11,632 bases of DNA from an uncultured Ruminococcus sp. (GTDB taxonomy: Bacteria; Bacillota; Clostridia; Oscillospirales; Ruminococcaceae): contig CAMWRC010000016.1 in assembly GCA_947176565.1 (NCBI GenBank), positions 1 to 11,632 on the forward strand. The letters are read 5' to 3'. Shown one piece after another: positions 6,600 to 11,632 of this stretch; position 1 is the stretch's first letter; every line of letters starts with the position of its first letter. The translations under genes and the position numbers were made by a program. The notes beneath the pieces are model-generated. The model had not been told where the DNA came from and did not search any database. It saw only the letters and a list, made by a program, of their open reading frames with translations.

Positions 6600-8567
6600 A
6601 TGGCAGAAAAATTTTATATAACTACACCGATTTATTATCCGTCAGGAAATCCTCATATAGGTCACTGTTATACAACGGTTGCCTGTGATTCTATTGCAAG
6701 ATTCAAGCGTATGCAGGGATATGATGTAATGTTCCTTACCGGAACAGACGAGCATGGTCAGAAAATAGAGCAGAAAGCCGCTGAAAAAGGTATTACTCCG
6801 CAGGAATTTGTTGACGGGTTTGTTGGAGAATTTAAGAAACTCTGGGAGTTTATGAATATCAGCTATGACCGCTATATCCGGACTACTGATGATTATCATG
6901 TTGAAGCTGTGCAGGGAATATTCAAGGCACTCTACGATAAGGGATATATCTATAAGGGTGAATATTCCGGAAAATACTGCACGCCATGCGAGAGTTTCTG
7001 GACTGATTCACAGCTTGACGAAAACGGCTGCTGTCCTGAATGTCACAGACCTGTTTCATTAGCAAAAGAAGAAGCATATTTTTTCAAGATGTCGCCGTTT
7101 GCCGACAGAATAGAAAAACTTCTCACCGAAACAGATTATCTCCGTCCGAATAACCGCGCACTTGAACTTGTAAATAATTTCATAAAGCCCGGACTTGAGG
7201 ATTTGTGCGTATCTCGTACAACATTCAAATGGGGTGTTCCAGTAACTTTTGATGATAAACACGTTGTGTATGTATGGATAGATGCGCTTTCAAACTATAT
7301 TACAGCACTCGGCTACGGAAATTCAGAATATAATGATTTTGGTGAATACTGGCCGGCTGATGTTCATATGGTTGCAAAGGATATTATGCGTTTCCATGCA
7401 ATTATATGGCCGGCTATCCTTATGGCTCTTGAACTTCCGCTTCCGAAGCACCTTGCTGTTCACGGCTGGATAACGTTCAACGGCGAAAAAATGAGCAAAT
7501 CTCTAGGAAATGTGGTTGATCCGTTTATTCTTGGTGAACGCTATGGCTGTGATGCGATAAGATACCATATACTCCGTGAAATGGCACTCGGAACAGACAG
7601 TTCGTTCTCTAATGAAATAATGATAAACCGTATAAATTCCGACCTTGCAAACGGTATCGGAAATCTTGTTTCGCGTACAGTTGCAATGGCTGAAAAGTAT
7701 TTCGGCGGAACTCTTCCGGAAGAGCGTGAATCCGAACCGGTTGACGAAGATTTCAAGGCTGTTGTTCTGAATACGGTTTCCGAAGTTGAAAAAGATATTG
7801 ATGAAACAAAAATCAAGCAGGCTCTCGAAAAGATATTTGCTGCTGTTGACCGTGCAAATAAGTATATTGATGAGACTGAACCGTGGAAACTCGGCAAGGA
7901 CGAAAGCAGAAAAGCACGTCTTGCGACGGTTCTTTACAATCTGCTTGACGGAATACGTATTATATCAACGCTTCTTTCGCCGTTTATGCCCTCAACTGTG
8001 CCTGAAATCTGGAATCAGATAGGCGCATCAGAAGGTGATGTGAAATATGAAAATCTTTCAGTATTTGGTGTTCTGCCCGAAAATGTAACAGTTCACAAGG
8101 GTAAGATTCTTTTCCCTCGTATTGACGTAGAAAAGGAAATCGAGGAGCTTAATGCAATTATCAGAAAGAATATGGAAGCAGCACAGGAAAATCTTTCAGC
8201 TTCCGAAAAGGGTGAAGATCCGGTTGAAAAGATTGAACTTGCTCCGGAAATATCAATTGATGACTTTGTAAAAGTTGAACTGAGATGCGCAAAGATTATT
8301 TCAGCTGAAAAGGTTAAAAAATCCGATAAGCTTCTTTGTCTCCAGCTTGATGACGGAATGGGTGGACGGCAGGTAGTATCCGGAATTGCGCAGTATTACA
8401 CTCCGGAGGAACTTGTTGGAAAAAAAGTACAGCTTGTCGCAAATCTTAAACCTGTAAAGCTCCGCGGAGTTGAAAGTTTCGGAATGATATGCGCTGCTGA
8501 TACTCCGGACGGCGTAAAGGTAATTTTCCTTGATGACAGTATACCATGCGGTTCAAAGATAAGATAA
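6600..8567 (+). CDS. metG: Methionyl-tRNA synthetase
   Basis: Charges tRNA-Met and initiator tRNA with methionine (class I aminoacyl-tRNA synthetase, cytoplasmic). From the ATG at 6600 it is 655 residues, normal for bacterial forms with a C-terminal extension. The catalytic domain has HIGH at 19-22 (NPHIGHCYTT), FLTGTDEHGQK, and KMSKS at 297-301. A zinc knuckle uses Cys127/Cys130 (CTPC) and Cys145/Cys148 (CPEC), the single four-cysteine form. WGVPVTFDDKHVVYVWIDAL is the conserved segment before KMSKS. The alpha-helical anticodon-binding domain begins near NGIGNLVSR, and residues about 552-655 form an EMAP-II/Trbp111-like tRNA-binding domain (FVKVELRCAKI, KLLCLQLDDG, RQVVSGIAQYY, NLKPVKLRGVESFGM) that mediates dimerisation. 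No T-box or SAM riboswitch fits in the 88-base upstream gap, and no clear promoter is seen there. Confidence 0.98.
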   Translation: MAEKFYITTPIYYPSGNPHIGHCYTTVACDSIARFKRMQGYDVMFLTGTDEHGQKIEQKAAEKGITPQEFVDGFVGEFKKLWEFMNISYDRYIRTTDDYHVEAVQGIFKALYDKGYIYKGEYSGKYCTPCESFWTDSQLDENGCCPECHRPVSLAKEEAYFFKMSPFADRIEKLLTETDYLRPNNRALELVNNFIKPGLEDLCVSRTTFKWGVPVTFDDKHVVYVWIDALSNYITALGYGNSEYNDFGEYWPADVHMVAKDIMRFHAIIWPAILMALELPLPKHLAVHGWITFNGEKMSKSLGNVVDPFILGERYGCDAIRYHILREMALGTDSSFSNEIMINRINSDLANGIGNLVSRTVAMAEKYFGGTLPEERESEPVDEDFKAVVLNTVSEVEKDIDETKIKQALEKIFAAVDRANKYIDETEPWKLGKDESRKARLATVLYNLLDGIRIISTLLSPFMPSTVPEIWNQIGASEGDVKYENLSVFGVLPENVTVHKGKILFPRIDVEKEIEELNAIIRKNMEAAQENLSASEKGEDPVEKIELAPEISIDDFVKVELRCAKIISAEKVKKSDKLLCLQLDDGMGGRQVVSGIAQYYTPEELVGKKVQLVANLKPVKLRGVESFGMICAADTPDGVKVIFLDDSIPCGSKIR

Positions 8568-8580
8568 AAAGATTTGTTTT

Positions 8581-8598
8581 CTGATTATATATCAGTTT
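8581..8598 (+). terminator. Weak stem-loop with short T run after metG
   Basis: CTGAT (8581-8585) and ATCAG (8591-8595) form a 5-base-pair stem around TATAT, followed by TTTT. The stem is short and A/T-rich, so termination would be inefficient; metG and the following methyltransferase gene may be co-transcribed. Confidence 0.3.
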
Positions 8599-8648
8599 TC
8601 TGAATCTATAAAATATCATGGAAATTTTGTTCAGACAGGTGATGAAAA

Positions 8649-9218
8649 ATGAGTTTTTTGATTGAATATATAAAACACCCGCGTACAATAGGCGCAGTTG
8701 CACCGAGCGGAAATAATCTTGCAGAAAAAATGATTGAACCGATTGATTTCAAATCAGCAGAAGTAATCGTTGAATATGGTCCGGGAACGGGCTCTTTTAC
8801 AAAAGAACTCATGATTCACCGCAAGCCTGAAACTATTCTTATTCTGATTGAGCAGAATAAGAATTTCTGTCGTGAACTTAAAAAAACATTCTGTAATCAG
8901 ACGAATATCCATATAATAAACGGAAGTGCCGAGAATGTAAATCTTTATCTGAAAAAATACGGCTTTGAACACGCTGATTATATTGTTTCTGGACTCCCTT
9001 TTACAAGTCTGCCGCAAGAAACTTCTGAAAATATTCTGAAAGCAACAAAAAAAGCAATCGGCAGTAAAGGCAGATTTATTACTTTTCAGTACAGTCTTGT
9101 GAAAAGAAAGTTTTTTGAAAGATATTTCCATATATCGGGATTACTTCACGAAGTCATGAATCTTCCGCCGGCGTATGTGCTTGTAATGCGTAATATCCGC
9201 GAATCAGGAATAAAATAA
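8649..9218 (+). CDS. SAM-dependent methyltransferase, phospholipid N-methyltransferase-like
   Basis: A 189-residue class I methyltransferase related to the PmtA-like phospholipid N-methyltransferases (COG3963 type), which also resemble KsgA/Erm rRNA dimethylases. The N-terminal FLIEYIKHPRTIGAVAPSG (3-21) matches the family's 'F-x-P-x-x-xGAVxPSS' entry motif. SAM-binding motif I is VIVEYGPGTGSFT (39-51), the acidic residue after strand 2 is Glu68 in ILIEQN, then NGSAEN (91-96), and SGLPFTSLP (114-122) replaces the N-P-P-F/Y motif of DNA and RNA methyltransferases. That last motif favours lipid over rRNA as substrate, but true substrate specificity is not proven; many Clostridia lack phosphatidylcholine. 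AGGTGAT at 8637-8643 sets the ATG. It follows metG by 81 bases and is closed by a strong terminator. Confidence 0.8.
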   Translation: MSFLIEYIKHPRTIGAVAPSGNNLAEKMIEPIDFKSAEVIVEYGPGTGSFTKELMIHRKPETILILIEQNKNFCRELKKTFCNQTNIHIINGSAENVNLYLKKYGFEHADYIVSGLPFTSLPQETSENILKATKKAIGSKGRFITFQYSLVKRKFFERYFHISGLLHEVMNLPPAYVLVMRNIRESGIK

Positions 9219-9230
9219 ATTTTTGTCAAT

Positions 9231-9263
9231 AAAAAAAGGACGGCATGAGGCTGTCCTTTTTTT
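9231..9263. terminator. Strong intrinsic terminator
   Basis: Seven A residues, GGACGGC (9238-9244), loop ATGAG, GCTGTCC (9250-9256) and seven T residues: a 7-base-pair GC-rich stem (one G-U pair) that extends with the A/T flanks. Located 12 bases after the methyltransferase stop. The A and T runs make it able to act in both directions. Confidence 0.95.
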
Positions 9264-9315
9264 GTGATTTTTATTACATAATTTTTACAATCTGTTTAAT
9301 ATATTTTGCTGCACA

Positions 9316-9344
9316 TTGACATATAGCCTGATTTATGATACACT
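9316..9344 (+). promoter_or_regulatory. Sigma-A promoter for the lipoprotein gene
   Basis: A perfect -35 box TTGACA (9316-9321), 17-base spacer, and TACACT (9339-9344) preceded by TG at the extended -10 position. Transcription should start near 9351, leaving a leader of about 30 bases with the ribosome binding site AAAGGAG at 9367-9373. The TTG at 9316 is thus promoter sequence and not a start codon. Confidence 0.8.
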
Positions 9345-9381
9345 GATTTTAGACAAAAATTGCAGTAAAGGAGCAGCGTAT

Positions 9382-10338
9382 ATGAAAAAATATAAAAAAT
9401 GCAGTTATTGGCACAGGTTTCTTATTATTTTTCTGCTGATATTTCCGTTATTTATGATTCTCAGCGGCTGTACAAAGAACTATTACTATATATCTTTTGA
9501 TTTCAATGGCAGTTATATGGCAGATAAAATGATTGATATTCTTGTTCGGATTCCTGAAGATGATATAAAATATACTGATTTAAATATTTATACTGATGAA
9601 AAATATTATGGTTATTCATATTCGGCCGAAAGTGAAATAGCAGAATACAACGTTGACGGTTACAGAAGTATATGCGTTCATTACAGCGAGGTAAAGGGAA
9701 CAAACAAGATTGTAAAAGATAAAGACGGCTCTCATAAAAATAAAAATTATGACAGAAATTCCATTGAATACATTACAATAAATATAGATGTCGGCTCAAA
9801 GGCTTATTATACAAGATTATGCAATAAATACGGAACTTTCAAAATAGCTCTGCTTGACGAAAACGGCAGTATACTGCAAATCAGCGAGGAAATCCCATTT
9901 GTGACCAAAAGCGGTTTCCGTCTTGATAATGACATAAAATACGACCCTGAAACGAATACTGTTGAGGAGAATTACATAAATGATGACAAGACTGTTTCAA
10001 CCATATGTTTTGCGCTTCTGATACTTTCTCAGCTGTCATCATTCTGGGCAACGGTAATCGCGCTTATATTCATAGTTGAAGAAAGGCTGTACCGCGAAAA
10101 ATACTGGAAATATGCGTTGATTTACGGGATAATGTCAGTTCCGGCAGTTATTCTTGGGGTTCTGTGGTATATTGAATCAGTAAGAAGTACAGTAACGCAA
10201 GGTGCGGCATTACGGAAATTCCTGATGCTTGACGGCGGCGCATGGCTCATTCCTTTAATTGCAGTACCGGTTCTTATTTTTATTGTATTTATTGTATTGA
10301 TAATAATTTTTCCTCAGAAAGTAAAAGATACTGAATAA
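9382..10338 (+). CDS. Predicted lipoprotein with three C-terminal membrane helices, function unknown
   Basis: A 318-residue protein I do not recognise. The start is the ATG at 9382, 8 bases after AAAGGAG; the longer in-frame reading from TTG at 9316 runs through the promoter. The N-terminus is basic (KKYKK), then hydrophobic, ending in LSGC with Cys30 at the lipobox, so lipid modification is likely. An exposed region of about 200 residues follows, rich in Tyr, Asp, Lys and Asn, with predicted beta character and no catalytic motif. The last 100 residues hold three hydrophobic helices (near VSTICFALLILSQLSSFWAT, YALIYGIMSVPAVILGVLWY and WLIPLIAVPVLIFIVFIVLI). A lipid anchor plus several helices is an uncommon combination; if LSGC is not processed, residues 13-29 would be a fourth helix. 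It has its own promoter and stands alone, facing the leftward operon. Confidence 0.8.
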   Translation: MKKYKKCSYWHRFLIIFLLIFPLFMILSGCTKNYYYISFDFNGSYMADKMIDILVRIPEDDIKYTDLNIYTDEKYYGYSYSAESEIAEYNVDGYRSICVHYSEVKGTNKIVKDKDGSHKNKNYDRNSIEYITINIDVGSKAYYTRLCNKYGTFKIALLDENGSILQISEEIPFVTKSGFRLDNDIKYDPETNTVEENYINDDKTVSTICFALLILSQLSSFWATVIALIFIVEERLYREKYWKYALIYGIMSVPAVILGVLWYIESVRSTVTQGAALRKFLMLDGGAWLIPLIAVPVLIFIVFIVLIIIFPQKVKDTE

Positions 10339-10344
10339 AATCAG

Positions 10345-10384
10345 AACCTGTCTGCAAAAATTTTATGCAGACAGGTTATTTTTC
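10345..10384. terminator. Shared terminator between convergent genes
   Basis: AACCTGTCTGCA (10345-10356) and TGCAGACAGGTT (10366-10377) form a perfect 12-base-pair stem around a 9-base A/T loop. ATTTTTC follows on the + strand, and on the - strand the stem is followed by CTGATTTTATTC. It lies between the stops of the lipoprotein gene and the leftward operon, almost touching the latter (10383), so it should serve both. Confidence 0.92.
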
Positions 10385-10964
10385 ATATTATAGCAATAAG
10401 CAGAAGCACGATGCATATAAGTACAGCACCAGCGTAAATTTTTACGGCGATTTGAGAAAGTTTGTGTATTCTCTTTGAATTTAGAATGCCGATTAATGTG
10501 AGTATTAAAGCAAAAAGTCCGGTTGCGATTTTCATGATGGAATCTCTTACGTATGTCAGTTCAAGGCACTGTGAGCTGCCCAAAGGAAATGTCAATTCCT
10601 CAATTTGATTTACTCTTGAATAGAGTTCCCTTTCAATTTCATAATCGGATATTTCCTTTGATAACGCTGTAATTTCGAGTATATTTTCGGAATCCTCAGA
10701 GAAATTTTTCTCTGCCCATTTCTTAGGAGCGTGTATCAGATATGCGTCATCATTTTCGTCTATACCAACGTAATAATAGTCTTTTCCGAAAGGAATAAGA
10801 TAATTTATTGAATGCTCAACTTCAAGAATTTCAGATGCATATATAATATTCAGCGTTTTTCGGTCATCTTTATTTGTGAGGTCGATTACCGGAAATATAA
10901 ACAGTTCAGCAAATATAAATCCAATAAATACTAATATAAATAATATTCTTAGAATTTTTTTCAT
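10383..10964 (-). CDS. Small membrane protein of unknown function, second gene of the leftward operon
   Basis: A 193-residue protein I do not recognise. It has an N-terminal hydrophobic helix after MKK (about 4-27; no cysteine lipobox and no clear signal peptidase site, so probably a membrane anchor), a region of about 115 mostly polar residues (including PFGKDYYYVGIDENDDAYL and HAPKKWAEKNF), and two C-terminal helices (about 145-161 and 174-193) separated by a basic loop (NSKRIHKL). The ATG overlaps the stop of the upstream gene as ATGA, and AAAGGAG lies at 10970-10976, 5 bases away, so translation is both coupled and independently supported. The plan of one N-terminal helix, an outer domain and helices at the C-terminus resembles the convergent lipoprotein gene, but I see no sequence similarity between them. 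Confidence 0.78.
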   Translation of the reverse strand: MKKILRILFILVFIGFIFAELFIFPVIDLTNKDDRKTLNIIYASEILEVEHSINYLIPFGKDYYYVGIDENDDAYLIHAPKKWAEKNFSEDSENILEITALSKEISDYEIERELYSRVNQIEELTFPLGSSQCLELTYVRDSIMKIATGLFALILTLIGILNSKRIHKLSQIAVKIYAGAVLICIVLLLIAII

Positions 10965-11431
10965 TTCTGCTCCTTTATTTCATATCCCAGATTTTTGAGC
11001 GTATTTACATAATCAGCATCTCTAAGGCGTTCTTCTGATTCAATATACAAACGGTCATACTTTTTTGCTTTCAATCCCGTTTTTATTGAAATTATCTCTA
11101 TAATTCCGCCGACAGCGCAGATTGCTCCGCATATTATTATAACGGCAGGCATAAACCATTGAGTTTCATTGGGTACGCCTATCTGAACTCTGTTCAGCAG
11201 ATAGAATCCCCGCCATAAGATAAGCGCACCGAAAATAATCAGAAAAATATATTGTTTTATTGAAAATACATCTGACGGTATTCCTTCGGCTGCGAGTTCA
11301 TGACAACGCGGGTCAATATATTCAGTATGGCATTTTCTGCATTTTTTTAAAGGCGATTTATATTTTCTGATATGAGTATTATCATATGTCAGAAGCTTTT
11401 TTTTGCATTCTGAGCAGTACAGAACATACAT
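10961..11431 (-). CDS. Zinc-ribbon membrane protein of unknown function, first gene of the leftward operon
   Basis: A 156-residue protein. The N-terminus carries a likely zinc ribbon: Cys6/Cys9 (CSEC) and Cys31/Cys34 (CRKC), in a basic context, with His35, Cys43 and His44 nearby. Two membrane helices follow (about 60-78 and 94-114), then a charged C-terminal tail (SEERLRDADYVNTLKNLGYEIKEQK). The ribbon and tail are probably both cytoplasmic. Proteins of this plan are common and mostly uncharacterised in Clostridia. The ATG has GAGGTGAT (11438-11445) 6 bases upstream. A consensus promoter lies about 65 bases further upstream, and the gene overlaps the next by 4 bases, so the two are one operon. 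The overlap suggests the two membrane proteins are made in matched amounts and may interact, which is inference. Confidence 0.8.
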   Translation of the reverse strand: MYVLYCSECKKKLLTYDNTHIRKYKSPLKKCRKCHTEYIDPRCHELAAEGIPSDVFSIKQYIFLIIFGALILWRGFYLLNRVQIGVPNETQWFMPAVIIICGAICAVGGIIEIISIKTGLKAKKYDRLYIESEERLRDADYVNTLKNLGYEIKEQK

Positions 11432-11495
11432 TTTAAAATCACCTCATTTTGTTGACAGCAATAATATATTCATACGCTGTTTTTATTTTGCATTC

Positions 11496-11524
11496 ATTAT
11501 ATCATATATTTGTAAATATGTCAA
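11496..11524 (-). promoter_or_regulatory. Fully consensus promoter of the leftward operon
   Basis: Read on the - strand: TTGACA (11519-11524), a 17-base spacer, TATAAT (11496-11501), with TG at the extended -10 position (TGATATAAT). Every core element matches the sigma-A consensus. The transcript would start near 11489, with a leader of about 58 bases. Confidence 0.92.
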
Positions 11525-11620
11525 GTAATATCTGCGATTTTTTTTAATATAAAAAATATTTCAGTAAAATACTGAGATTTACAAAAAATACTAAAATATC
11601 AGAATAAATCTTGACATATT
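11515..11620. repeat. Inverted repeat containing two outward-facing -35 boxes
   Basis: AATATGTCAAG (11515-11525) and CTTGACATATT (11610-11620) are perfect 11-base inverted copies, 84 bases apart. Each contains a TTGACA -35 box directed away from the other. The A/T-rich stretch between them holds no gene, only a small dyad TCAGT-AAAAT-ACTGA at 11561-11575 that could be an operator or chance. Confidence 0.6.
11611..11616 (+). promoter_or_regulatory. Candidate -35 box of a divergent promoter cut by the window edge
   Basis: TTGACA at 11611-11616 points rightward. A -10 box at the normal spacing would begin at about 11634, just outside the window, so this is only half a promoter. Confidence 0.45.
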
Positions 11621-11632
11621 ATAAATAATTTG

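Noticed and set aside
7541..7897. Leftward open frame of 118 codons inside metG
   Set aside because: Shadow of a strongly conserved gene; Ser-rich composition typical of antisense reading.
8754..9131. Leftward open frame of 125 codons
   Set aside because: Antisense shadow of the methyltransferase gene, whose motifs are clear; low-complexity Phe/Lys/Cys-rich product.
9316..9381. TTG start adding 22 residues to the lipoprotein
   Set aside because: This stretch contains the -35 and -10 boxes, and the ATG at 9382 has a strong ribosome binding site and begins a proper lipoprotein signal peptide.
11452..11480. Rightward promoter starting at TTGACA 11452
   Set aside because: No -10-like sequence at 16-18 bases; the region is the leader of the leftward operon.
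11455..11490. Hairpin ACAGC/GCTGT followed by T-rich sequence as a rightward terminator
   Set aside because: Only a 5-base-pair stem with a 16-base loop, and no rightward transcript is expected to end there.

Overview
The window reads like a chromosomal piece of a low-to-moderate-GC Gram-positive anaerobe of the Clostridia, most like Ruminococcus and its relatives in the Oscillospirales. This assignment is an inference. It rests on strong AGGAG-type ribosome binding sites, consensus sigma-A promoters, A/T-rich spacers, a secreted C39-like protease with a bacterial Ig-like domain, and a MetG carrying its tRNA-binding domain fused at the C-terminus. I see no rRNA, tRNA, CRISPR array, insertion sequence or phage gene.

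Left part (1-5149, + strand): a tightly packed run that looks like one transcription unit. It holds the 3' part of a DUF58 gene cut by the window edge, a large membrane transglutaminase-like protein that overlaps it by 4 bases, a secreted C39-like cysteine peptidase with a C-terminal Ig-like domain, and prmA (ribosomal protein L11 methyltransferase). The first two form the well-known DUF58-transglutaminase pair, usually preceded by a MoxR ATPase, which would lie outside the window. The peptidase gene has an ambiguous start: its Shine-Dalgarno sequence touches the only nearby ATG but is well placed for an in-frame ATT codon.

Middle (5150-9263, + strand): a 402-residue cytoplasmic protein of unknown function with its own extended -10 promoter, a leader hairpin and a repeat around its ribosome binding site. 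A terminator-like hairpin follows, then metG (methionyl-tRNA synthetase), then a small SAM-dependent methyltransferase of the phospholipid N-methyltransferase (PmtA-like) type, closed by a strong terminator.

Right part (9264-11632): an accessory-looking stretch of unrecognised membrane proteins. A lipoprotein-like protein with three C-terminal membrane helices is read rightward from its own promoter. Facing it is a two-gene leftward operon (a zinc-ribbon membrane protein, then a three-helix membrane protein overlapping by 4 bases). The two units share one terminator hairpin. The leftward operon is driven by a fully consensus promoter, and a second -35 box pointing out of the window suggests a divergent gene just beyond the right edge.

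I did not find a clearly new multi-gene system. The best leads are the possible ATT start, the unknown 402-residue gene with its structured leader, and the cluster of unknown membrane proteins on the right.
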